A stretch of 64,000 nt of DNA from Tremella fuciformis. Its lineage: Eukaryota; Basidiomycota; Tremellomycetes; Tremellales; Tremellaceae. A program made the translations under genes and the position numbers. The stretch lies in the NCBI GenBank assembly GCA_032768795.1, contig CP136496.1:2267148-2331147 (forward strand). The letters run 5' to 3'. Positions 55,188 through 64,000 of this stretch are shown piece by piece (position 1 is the stretch's first letter; each line of letters begins with the position of its first letter). The notes beneath the pieces were generated by a model. That model searched no databases and had not been told where the DNA came from. It saw only the letters and a program-made list of their open reading frames with translations.

Positions 55188-58100
55188 CTATGTATGATCT
55201 ACGGAAGCTGCTCTCAACACGTCCTTATACACAATGTTCACTGTTTCTCCCCGCTTCCCGCGCTCAGACTCCTCCAATAGCACCTTCAGCCCATTCTTGA
55301 AGCGTGCGCGTGACAGACCCACATATAATTGCCCATGTGTGAAGACCGGCTTTGGCAGATAGAGACCAATTGTTGCAAGTGACTGACCCTGGGCTTTATT
55401 GATTGTAAGAGCCAGCCCTATGCGAATGGGGAACTGAGTACGGCGAAGCGTGAACGGAAGATTTGCCGATCGAGGGGAATCAAGCTTGATGCGGGGAATA
55501 AGACACTCGTTTGTATGGTAGTCACCGCCAAGAATCCGACCACGTATGACGTTTGAGTGCAACTCAGTCACATAGATCCGCGTGCCATTGCAAAGGCCAG
55601 CCGAAGGGTCGAGATTCCGTAATAGAAGTATTGTTGTTCCAACCTTGACGCGGGTCTTATGCAAAGGGAATCCACCAAAAGTGATTGAATTGAGATATTC
55701 GATAGGCCACAGTTGTTGATTGCTCAGTCGTCCCCGGCCTGGCTGAGAGCCATCGTTTTCCACAATATAGTCGGCACTGAGATATGTACGTGACTCCCCA
55801 GGCAACTCGTCCAGTAAGCTGATATTCAGGCCGTCCACTTCCGCATTTGTTGGTGCCAAGATAGCTCGATCCTTGAAGTACTCCATTGCCGTCTCATCGT
55901 CTCGATACCTGCCCAAGTTTGGGTACACATGCCGGCGGAGATCGTCCACATTGTTGACCAATAGTTCTGGCGGGATATGCACCGTGTCCTTCTCCCTGCC
56001 ATCACATTTCCCGTCCCCAATTTCTAACAACCATTGAGCAAATGTCTCAGCTTCGGCAAATTCCCTTGGGCTCATTGATGCACTGCGTAATCGCATGTTG
56101 ACTGTCAATCGAAGTCGGATGACGTCACTCCACAGTGAGGAGCTTGTGAGACAGGCATTTCGAATCTGTGCTTGCGAACCTTTCGGTACCACCGGAAGGC
56201 ATTGTCGGAAATCTCCAGCAAACACCATAACCACTCCTCCAAAAGGTGCATCAAAGTTGCGCACATCCCTAAGCATTCGGTCCACAGCTTCTGCCGCAAA
56301 TCGATGTTGCATTGGTGCTTCATCCCAGACAATCAGATTTGTTTTTCTGAACAGTTCCGCCAGTGTTGACTGCTTAGACACACTGCATTTTGAATCACCA
56401 TGAAGGTCAATCGGTATTTTGAAACGTGAGTGCGCTACCATGTCAGTCAAATGCTTCAACAATCTCAGTTTCATTCTCACCTGTACGGCCACCTTTGAGC
56501 AGGATTGCACAAATACCGGATGACCCAACCATGAGGACAATCTGTCCCTCTCCCCTTAGCACTGCGGCTACCGTGTTCTCCACAAACGTCTTGCCGCAAC
56601 CTCCTGGTCCGTCCAAGAAGAACACAGTCGGTGTCTGCTGTCGTGCTGCCAAAAGGATGCTCTGAATGATAGCCTTCTGCTCGCCATTTGCACTCTCAAG
56701 ATTTGTGCTTCCCACTCTCGCCAAATCGGTCCTATCGTATGACGTTTCCTCAAGGATCAAACGTCCTTCGGCTGATGTATCGAAACTGATCGTAGGTGTA
56801 GGCAAGCCAAAGTCGTCCAACTTCTTTCCCCTCTCGTCAAGGAGGTCCCGTAACATACACAGTGCCAGGGATTGCCTCTGTTCAGCACTTGGTCGATCAC
56901 AATGATATCTGTCTCGTAGAACCGGAATGAGATCATCGCTCAATGCTTGCCAGTGATTTGCCCATAGTCGTGCCGGATCCGAAGGTTCACTCTCCATCAA
57001 GATAATCACAAACAACCGCCGCATTCCATTGCCTGATGCCATGAGTGATGCCTGCTCCAAGCATGTCTCAAGATCGGAGTCGTCGTCAAGTAGTCCAAGG
57101 GCAATGCATGCTGCCCTGAATGTCGGATGCACAACCCCATCCACAGTTCGCAAGTGCTCAAATGAGGTCGGGCATGCCACCTGGTAGAGAAGTAGTCGCA
57201 AATAATAACGCTCGCCAGCTTGAGGCCCGGCAAAGTATACTCGCCCAATGGTCCCACCTCGTCGTCGCAGCCCCCAGCGCCGATTCGTTTTGTTCCAAGT
57301 CAAATACTTCGGAGCTTCAGGGTAGACCACATCCCGCAGTATGTCGGGCCAGCGCTGACATGCGTTGAAGAAAGCTGTGAGTGTTGTGCCACGTGCCAAA
57401 TTGCCCTGTGCCATCTGTGCCGCAATATCGTCCGTGGTATCGAACATCACCATTTGCTGATCAGGTAGATGTAACTGCAATCGTACCACAGGGGGGGAAT
57501 GTCCATGCATTGGCATCGAAAGCAATCGCCATGCCGCTGCTGATCAGGCCCAACCAATAATAGCATCTCAGGACAACTTACCTTCAGAGGAGGCCACATA
57601 ACGTGCATCTTCATAAGCCTCCACTTCATCAATGTCTGTTCCAACAGGACAGACCGCCACATTCGCTCTATCATGACCCTTGTAGACATACTTGAAGAGG
57701 TACTTCACGGCTGTGATTGAAGTACAAACCTCAACATTGATATGGCACTCATAGCGTGCAGACAGGTATGGGTTGTAGGGGACGACGTCCCGATTGCTGA
57801 ATGTCGTTCCTCCTTTCTCAAAGACTCGCCCATTATCGCTCCGTCGATACACCGGATATCCATCATTTTCAATTGAGGTCTCGGGCTGCCACGCTCGTGG
57901 ATACTTCTTTGAACACTTTCCATCCTTGAGGCACTTTGGTCCACAGGGCCCATGTACCATGCAGTTTGTGACAATCCGCCAAAGGGCCGGCTGTGTGTCT
58001 GGATCAGGCAACTCTGCGCATACAATTCTATCTATGTCGGCCGGTGTTTGTGGCTTGTCTGCTGGGTCCAAGCACAAAAGCATGTGACAGTGTGGCAGGC

Positions 58101-59750
58101 CTCGCTTTTGAAATTCGATAACCCAAATTTTGGAGACGACCTGTCACTCAATGTCCGCAAATCCTATATTCTTATTGCTCACTCACTGTACCAAAGACTC
58201 CTTTTTTGAAAATTTCATTCTGTAATGCGCCTAACTTGAGTCGGAAGACTCGTGCAACAATATCTGGTCGATCTTGAGCGGTCTGGCCCGTTTCCAAAGC
58301 GGATTGGATATCGTCCCACAGAGGATTGCAAGTCATCGTTATGAAGAGGTCGGGCTTTGTAGAATCGGCAACAATAGCCATTGCGTCTTGATATAAGGCA
58401 TGCATCTGCCTGGGTGATCCGGCAAAGGTGGAAGGTAGGATCACCCGTTGTCCAATGTCTGTAGGGTGCATCCCGATGTCCACTGCATCCATCACGCCCG
58501 CATAAGAATCTGCTCGAAGTGTGTCTTGATTGTTCCGTATGAATCGCAACCGATTTGTCTCTGTTTGAGCCCAAAAGTCCACCAAGTACTCCTGAAACAA
58601 TCGTCCGCAGTACAATATTGTATTGAAACAGGTCGCCCGCTTGAACATGTAATATGACGCAAACTGGGCTTGGGAGACCCGTGTTGATCCAGCTCGGCCA
58701 GTACGCACCACTTGATCATCCCCATTATCATCACCGCCATCACCACCATCAATGCCATCGCCGCCGTCAAACTGCTCATTATTTTCGTTTGCTCCAGTGT
58801 TGTGTGCATCATTCGTGTTGTTTCCAGGAAGTGGTTGGCCTGCAAGAGGGATTCCAGGGTGCCAGCCAGGTTCACCGTAAGGGAACATGAGAGTGAAGTG
58901 GAGGGGCATGAAACTTGAATGCAGCTCAGACATGCGCTGCGGGATACCACTGCCTCGTAGGTGAACAATAATCTCTCGACCTGCCGACTGTTCATCTTCA
59001 TTCCCCACATAAAGACAGGCCACCTCTTGCGCTGTCGGCCGATTGTATGTTCGAGGGTCACGGTTCTTTGGATCCAGCAGTGACAATGTGCGATCGATTA
59101 TGGTGCCATTCACGTCGTTGTGCCGCTCCTTGAAAGTAGTGAAAGCGGCATAGTATGGGTTCTCTCGTCGAATCATTTGCTCCAATTTGACCAACATTGA
59201 TGTTTCAATCCGCGCAAAATGATGCTGCTGCCGAATGGATGCTCGCTCCATGGGATCCTCTGCCGTGAAATACACCTGAGCAAACTTGGGTTGATCACCA
59301 ATAGGTGGCAGAATCGACCCAAGCAGGTGATAGCAACGTCCTTTAATCTTATATGTGTACACCCCCAACTGGCCGGCCACGGATTCGTCCTGCGTGCACC
59401 CAGTTGATGTAAACGCAAGGGCATTGTTATAGTTCCGCATGAATAAGCGTCGAGTCTTGCCCACTTGTCTCGTCAGCTCAGCCAAAATGTAATCAGTCCT
59501 AACGTACCCCCACTTTGATCTGTTAAAAGTTCTCGTAGCTCCAATGGGGGATCTAATGGTTGAGGAAGAACCACCGCCCCATTTGTGCAGCATTGAGAGA
59601 ATCTGGGGGAGGCCACCGTAGAATGCTCTCCCCCTGGTGCTCGTCCAACCGAGCGCTCATCTTTCCAGTGCAATGCACCACATTTGACGCATTGAATGTC
59701 ACAACTCCCAAGGCTATGGGGTGTCCATGACGTACTGTATGGCTGTAGTG
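55188..59750 (-). CDS. Helitron Rep/helicase (RepHel) protein
   Basis: Spliced minus-strand gene. From the N-terminus: HSLGS...C-x2-C-x-ALHW in the frame around 59700, a 44-nt intron near 59465-59510, then exons down to 58197, 58140-57582, 57539-56481 and 56434-55188 (introns 56, 42 and 46 nt). Helitron N-terminal domain: NYNNALAFTS, ILPSTFAGSPR, ITMTCNP. Rep/HUH nuclease: GLPHCHML with the two metal-binding His, and KYLFKYVYKGHDR with catalytic Tyr. C-terminal PIF1-type helicase: GPGGCGKT (Walker A), VWDEAPM (Walker B), GDFRQCLPVV, TINKAQGQS. All conserved residues I checked are present, so the element may be autonomous. The first exon start was not resolved. Confidence 0.85.
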
Positions 59751-60179
59751 CCTTCTTCGGGACTCTTCAGTTGTCAGCAGTGAAATCTAGACGTGCTATT
59801 GTCAACCCACACGTGCCCTTCTCTGTCTCTTCTCATTTGTTGCGCTGTTTGCCGCCTATTTTGTTCGGGTTGTTCCATTGCAATGGGGAGTCCGATAGGA
59901 CTGTGAATAACGGGGAAATCCAACGTAAACTGCAATTGATAGGCCAAGATTTGTGTAAGGGGGACTTTTTCAGTCCGGCACTCCCTTACATAGGTGGCAG
60001 GGAGGTCCCTGTGCCAAAACATGTATCTTAAAAAAACAGTACAACGAAAAATGGGACAAAAACGAAAAAAAAATGGTTTTCCCAGCCAAAATGGGATTTT
60101 TGGGGGATTTTGGCCGACGAATCGTCCGGTTCAAAATAGGTGTTTTTGGCAGTTTTGCTCTCGGGGCTCAAAAGACGTA

Positions 60180-60900
60180 GCCCCGGTCGACCCGATTTCG
60201 GGACTGGTCTCGGGACTTGTGTCGGGTCGACGGTTGGACGGGAAAACGGCTCGGAAGTTGACGTGCTGGGGGCTCTGGTCCAAAAACGTTTTTGGTCGAG
60301 GACGTAGCCCTGGTCGGCCTGAGCCCGGGACTGGTCTCGAGACTCGTGTCGGGTCGACGGTCGGGCGGGGAAAACGGCTCGGAAGTTCCGAGACCCGACG
60401 ATTTTTGAGCGACCGAGCCTCCCCGAGCCGTCCCGAGCCAAGACGGTGACGTGCTGGGGGCTCTGGTCGGAAAACGTTTTTGGCCGAGGACGTAGCCCCG
60501 GTCGACCCGAGCTCGGGACTGGTCTTGGGACTCGTGTCGGGTCAACGGTCGGGCAGGAAAACGGCTCGGAAGTTCCGAGACCCGACGATTTTTGAGCGAC
60601 CGAGCCTCCCCGAGCCGTCCCGAGCCAAGACGGTGACGTGCTGGGGGCTCTGGTCGGAAAACGTTTTCGGCCGAGGACGTAGCCCCGGTCGACCCGAGCC
60701 CGGGACTGGTCTCGAGACTCGTGTCGGGTCAACGGTCGGCCGGGGAAAACGGCTCGAAAGTTCCGAGACCCGACGATTTTCGAGCAGTCTATGTGCTGGG
60801 GGCTCTGCGTCGTTGGCTCGGGGAGCGGCGGAGACTTGAGATTTGGGTGCGGGTGGTGACGTGCTGGGGGCTCTGCTCGGAAATGACCGGTCGGCCGAGA
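60180..60900 (+). repeat. ~187-bp tandem repeats inside the Helitron
   Basis: The phrase GACGTGCTGGGGGCTCTG recurs at about 60260, 60448, 60635 and 60858; the first spacings are 188 and 187 bp, the last about 223. Each unit also holds TCGGAAGTTCCGAG, an 14-bp near-palindrome, and long GTCGGGTC-rich stretches. The 303-codon ORF on the minus strand here is repeat-encoded and probably not a protein. Confidence 0.85.
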
Positions 60901-61076
60901 GACGTCTTGGGTCGGATCCGGTCGTAAGGGTAATCTCATTAGGAAAGCAGTGTAAGTGAGCCGTTTGGGTGGGCTAATGTGATTAGTGAAGCCGGCTCAG
61001 ATGCCACGTGGTTGCCACATGGTTTGTCTATCGTGTTCTTTTATTATAGTAGATGACCCTGAGCAGGGTCATAACA

Positions 61077-61562
61077 GTACCCCCCTCCTTCAGGGCCGAA
61101 GTCCCTTGAGGCCACCAGTATCTATACCCAAACCTTAAGGTTTAACGGCGCTTTGGGTTCAATGTCAGGGCAGGATGGATGGATGATGACATAAGCAACG
61201 GAAATAGGTGGTACGCTCACATGAGCTTGACTCATCCTCGAGTAGCCTCGTCGAGGCACACACATCCTCGACGAGGTTCAGCCTCGACGAGGCAGGGAAG
61301 CCGCCACCAACGATAACTCCGCATATAACGCCGACACCCTCGACAACCTTGTAGAATGTCGCCGCCTGTTGCCCTTCTCATCACTCATAGCAAGTGCTGA
61401 GCGGGCAACAGGTGACCGGAATCCCATTGCCTCAGAGCTACGATTCCGTCGATAAGCGGTGACCAACCGCCGACTGCGGAGCCCCACCAGCCCCACAGGA
61501 CAAATGTGGATGAGACTGCCCAGGGTGGGAATTGAACCCGCTACCGCTGGATTGTGAGATTC
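61077..61562. other. Internal region of the small LTR pair, no ORF
   Basis: Begins (plus) with GTACCCCCCTCCTTCAGGG, a polypurine tract on the other strand, next to CCGAAGTCCCTTGAGG, which resembles the end of pol in the larger chromoviruses. It then has CCTCGACGAGG inverted repeats at 61222-61290. Confidence 0.5.
61517..61562 (-). other. tRNA-like 3' half beside the small LTR
   Basis: On the minus strand, directly after the LTR, the sequence includes CTCACAATCC, then GGTTCAATTCC (close to the RNA polymerase III B box and tRNA T-loop) and CACCCTGGGCA. The anticodon stem does not close and there is no 5' half, so it is not a functional tRNA gene. It may be a captured tRNA piece or part of a priming region. 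Confidence 0.4.
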
Positions 61563-61735
61563 TGTTACAACTCAACTAACAGGCATCAAGCCGTACACCG
61601 GCTTAAGCTGTAGTGGCATAAACCATTCAGCCAAAAGGCACAATATCACAATCAGGAGTAATGATTGTGATCCTGTTATATACTGGTGGTATGACCTAAC
61701 AGTATGAAATCCTTACCCGGAGGGCCGGGTACATG

Positions 61736-61840
61736 ATCCGACCGGGGGTTTTGTCATTTTACTGGGGGGTACCCAAAATTCGACCGGGGGTTTCGTCATT
61801 TTACCTGGGGGTGGCCCAAATGTTCGACTGGGGGTCGAGG
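61736..61840 (+). repeat. Tandem repeat of ~46 bp (TTCGACCGGGGGTTTYGTCATTTTAC)
   Basis: Three successive imperfect units: CCGACCGGGGGTTTTGTCAT, TTCGACCGGGGGTTTCGTCAT and TTCGACTGGGGG. Confidence 0.7.
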
Positions 61841-62055
61841 CCTCTGAACTGGGGGGGGGGAGACCTCGACCCAGATATGGGGGGTCCTCTGGCTGTGCTC
61901 TGCACCCGGGGCCGAGGGGTGTACTTGGGGGCGCACCGGGGCCTCGCCGGCCGTACCTGTGGCCGCTTCCGTCCCCTGGCTGTGCCTGCTGCGCCTACGT
62001 CGCTCCCTTGGAGCTCTGACTTGATGACGGAAGACGCCGGCAGCAGCCGGATCAA

Positions 62056-62270
62056 GCTGGCAATGACGAAACGACGTGATGACGAAACGACGTGATGACA
62101 AAACGACGCGATGACGAAACGACGCGATGACGCACGACGTGATGACGCACGACGTGATGACGCAGGATGCCGGAAGCAGCCAGATGACGCTGGCAACGAC
62201 GAAACGACGTGATGACGTGATGACGCAGTGACAAAACGACGCAAGACGAAATGACGAAACGACGCACGGC
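62056..62270 (+). repeat. Minisatellite of GATGACGAAACGACGT-type units
   Basis: More than ten variants of a 14-16 bp unit (GATGACGAAACGACGT, GATGACGCACGACGT, and so on), interrupted by a second copy of GATGCCGGAAGCAGCCAGATGA-like sequence that also occurs at 62030-62060. ORFs read through it are repeat artefacts. Confidence 0.8.
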
Positions 62271-62363
62271 CTGTCTATATAAGTCATCACCCTGGACCCC
62301 TGCTCCCCCTTGCCACCAACACCAACATTCACATAGACCTCACCAACATTCACATAGACCTCT

Positions 62364-62402
62364 GGGGGTTAGGGGGTTAGGGGGTTAGGGGGTTAGGGGG
62401 TT
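62364..62402 (+). repeat. Interstitial telomere tract 1
   Basis: About five TTAGGGGG units, in terminal orientation, before the first subtelomeric unit. Confidence 0.9.
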
Positions 62403-62851
62403 ACAGGCAGGTCCTGGGGGGGGGACTTTCTCGCGCATCGAGATTTTCGAAACTTTTTTTTTAGATTCAAAAAGTTCGACAAAAAAGCTATTCGTAAATG
62501 TAATGATCTTCCCGATCGGGTAAAAACTGACGGATTTACGGGCATCCAAAGTGGACTGGGTATTTGACTTTGATTGGCTGTGACGCGATCAATAATTGGG
62601 ATATTGAGTTGATTGTCGAAGAGAGTAGCCTAATATGGTCCTAGATATATGTGGGATGACTCTCGCATGCATCCCCAACTTGACGTAAAACGGTCCAAGG
62701 GGGGACCCTTGGAGCTCATGTGGCCCAAGGGGGGACCCTTGGAATTGGCTGGTTGTGCATGAAATTATTCTTGTGTTGTGAAGGGTGCTACTATACTCTA
62801 TTTGACGAGCTGATTAAGAATCTCTAACCCATTTCCAGATCGGAGCGGAAC
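62403..62851 (+). repeat. 449-bp subtelomeric unit, copy 1
   Basis: Starts ACAGGCAGGTCCTGGGGG and ends CAGATCGGAGCGGAAC. It appears identical to copy 2. No ORF of note. It contains a duplicated AAGGGGGGACCCTTGGA motif. Confidence 0.95.
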
Positions 62852-62869
62852 TTAGGGGGTTAGGGGGTT
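62852..62869 (+). repeat. Interstitial telomere tract 2
   Basis: Two TTAGGGGG units plus TT between subtelomeric copies 1 and 2. Confidence 0.9.
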
Positions 62870-63318
62870 ACAGGCAGGTCCTGGGGGGGGGACTTTCTCG
62901 CGCATCGAGATTTTCGAAACTTTTTTTTTAGATTCAAAAAGTTCGACAAAAAAGCTATTCGTAAATGTAATGATCTTCCCGATCGGGTAAAAACTGACGG
63001 ATTTACGGGCATCCAAAGTGGACTGGGTATTTGACTTTGATTGGCTGTGACGCGATCAATAATTGGGATATTGAGTTGATTGTCGAAGAGAGTAGCCTAA
63101 TATGGTCCTAGATATATGTGGGATGACTCTCGCATGCATCCCCAACTTGACGTAAAACGGTCCAAGGGGGGACCCTTGGAGCTCATGTGGCCCAAGGGGG
63201 GACCCTTGGAATTGGCTGGTTGTGCATGAAATTATTCTTGTGTTGTGAAGGGTGCTACTATACTCTATTTGACGAGCTGATTAAGAATCTCTAACCCATT
63301 TCCAGATCGGAGCGGAAC
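62870..63318 (+). repeat. 449-bp subtelomeric unit, copy 2
   Basis: Same length and boundaries as copy 1; by eye no difference. Confidence 0.95.
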
Positions 63319-63568
63319 TTAGGGGGTTAGGGGGTTAGGGGGTTAGGGGGTTAGGGGGTTAGGGGGTTAGGGGGTTAGGGGGTTAGGGGGTTAGGGGGTT
63401 AGGGGGTTAGGGGGTTAGGGGGTTAGGGGGTTAGGGGGTTAGGGGGTTAGGGGGTTAGGGGGTTAGGGGGTTAGGGGGTTAGGGGGTTAGGGGGTTAGGG
63501 GGTTAGGGGGTTAGGGGGTTAGGGGGTTAGGGGGTTAGGGGGTTAGGGGGTTAGGGGGTTAGGGGGGT
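63319..63568 (+). repeat. Interstitial telomere tract 3 (~31 units)
   Basis: About 250 bp of uninterrupted TTAGGGGG, ending with one six-G unit where the truncated third subtelomeric copy begins. Confidence 0.95.
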
Positions 63569-63787
63569 TATGGTCCTAGATATATGTGGGATGACTCTCG
63601 CATGCATCCCCAACTTGACGTAAAACGGTCCAAGGGGGGACCCTTGGAGCTCATGTGGCCCAAGGGGGGACCCTTGGAATTGGCTGGTTGTGCATGAAAT
63701 TATTCTTGTGTTGTGAAGGGTGCTACTATACTCTATTTTGACGAGCTGATTAAGAATCTCTAACCCATTTCCAGATCGGAGCGGAAC
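63569..63787 (+). repeat. Subtelomeric unit, copy 3, 5'-truncated
   Basis: Corresponds to the last ~219 bp of the unit, starting at TATGGTCCTAGATATATG. It has one extra T (CTCTATTTTGACG) compared with copies 1 and 2. Confidence 0.93.
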
Positions 63788-64000
63788 TTAGGGGGTAGGG
63801 GGTTAGGGGGTTAGGGGGTTAGGGGGTTAGGGGGTTAGGGGGTTAGGGGGTTAGGGGGGTTAGGGGGTTAGGGGGGTTAGGGGGTTAGGGGGTTAGGGGG
63901 TTAGGGGGTTAGGGGGTTAGGGGGTTAGGGGGTTAGGGGGTTAGGGGGTTAGGGGGTTAGGGGGTTAGGGGGTTAGGGGGTTAGGGGGGTTAGGGGGTTA
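63788..64000 (+). repeat. Terminal telomere, TTAGGGGG repeats
   Basis: About 26 units to the end of the window with a few variants (one five-G unit lacking TT, three or four six-G units). The G-rich strand runs 5' to 3' toward the end, as at a right chromosome end. Confidence 0.95.

Larger units (their letters stand above)
55002..61053 (-). mobile_element. Complete Helitron, minus orientation
   Basis: 6,052 bp. The minus-strand 5' end is TCTACTATAATAAAAG (61053 leftward). The 3' end is CTAG at 55005-55002, preceded by a 9-bp hairpin (55013-55031). The flanking bases are A on the 5' side and T on the 3' side, the A^T insertion rule. The sequence joined across the element (…TGGTA + TGACC…) is the same as the uninterrupted copy at about 61687-61696 (GGTATGACC). 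It encodes a Rep/helicase protein and carries ~187-bp tandem repeats near its 5' end. Confidence 0.93.
54879..61701 (-). mobile_element. Small LTR-pair element (TRIM-like), split by the Helitron
   Basis: One terminal repeat is 54879-55001 plus 61054-61076 (146 bp after removing the Helitron); the other is 61563-61701 (139 bp). Both begin TGTTACAACTC and end in TAACA, with TGTTA/TAACA ends, and share the block CCGTACACCGGCTTAAGCTG and beyond. Between them (61077-61562) are 486 bp without an ORF. A purine tract lies next to the left repeat on the minus strand, and a tRNA-like segment next to the right one. Immediate flanks (TTGAC and GTATG) do not match, so no target duplication is evident and the pair may be recombined. 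Confidence 0.6.

Noticed and set aside
60028..60939. 303-codon minus-strand ORF in the Helitron
   Set aside because: It is read entirely through the ~187-bp GC-rich tandem repeats, and sister ORFs exist in other frames; repeat-encoded, not a gene.
61517..61562. Functional tRNA gene
   Set aside because: Only a 3' half with a mismatched T-stem and no closable anticodon stem; reported as a tRNA-like piece instead.
61796..62353. 185-codon minus-strand ORF near the telomere
   Set aside because: The frame is a translation of the GATGACGAAACGACG minisatellite (Arg/Ser/Phe/Val periodic); no independent support.

Overview
This window is the right-hand end of a fungal chromosome. It closes in tandem 8-bp TTAGGGGG telomere repeats with the G-rich strand running outward. 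The TTAGGGGG unit, genes packed with 31-70 nt introns (GTRNGY donors, CTNAY-like branch points), basidiomycete-type spliced enzymes and several Ty3 chromoviruses point to a tremellomycete yeast of the Cryptococcus/Kwoniella type. Genus and species cannot be fixed from the sequence alone. All exon models below are hand-built from splice signals and reading-frame closure. Nearly every multi-exon model sums to a multiple of three, which supports them.

Layout. (1) 1-7173: a Ty3/chromovirus element whose left LTR is cut by the window edge. It carries gag, pol and an unusual four-exon gene on the opposite strand, and it sits inside codon ~38 of a secreted-protein gene. (2) 7.3-25 kb: a metabolic island with a low-complexity hypothetical protein, an MFS sugar transporter, a divergent Gfo/Idh/MocA oxidoreductase with microexons, a formylglycine sulfatase, a Zn2Cys6 regulator, mannose-6-phosphate isomerase, a second sulfatase and a Dal5-like MFS transporter that appears frameshifted. 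This looks like a carbohydrate or sulfate-ester utilisation cluster. (3) 25.3-39 kb: a transposon nest. Two copies of a TIR-bearing MITE-like repeat lie in tandem. The second is split by a complete chromovirus (26044-38430), whose left LTR is itself split by another complete chromovirus in the opposite orientation (26578-32703). Target-site duplications are perfect at both levels.

(4) 39.3-50.7 kb: a second gene group with a 5-oxoprolinase/hydantoinase-type protein (one apparent frame break), an FAD-dependent amine/amino-acid oxidase, a second Zn2Cys6 regulator, and a NAPE-PLD-type metallo-beta-lactamase with a mitochondrial-looking presequence. (5) 50.7-54.9 kb: poorly conserved sequence with degenerate repeats, gene fragments and one hypothetical ORF. 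(6) 54.9-61.7 kb: a small LTR pair, one LTR of which contains a full-length Helitron (55002-61053, minus strand) with exact A^T insertion and a paralogous empty site. (7) 61.7-64 kb: minisatellites, two and a half copies of a 449-bp subtelomeric unit separated by interstitial telomere tracts, then the terminal telomere.

The two metabolic islands each carry their own zinc-cluster regulator and transport or catabolic enzymes. This is the usual makeup of subtelomeric, conditionally used fungal gene clusters, here being invaded and partly eroded by retroelements, a MITE family and a Helitron.
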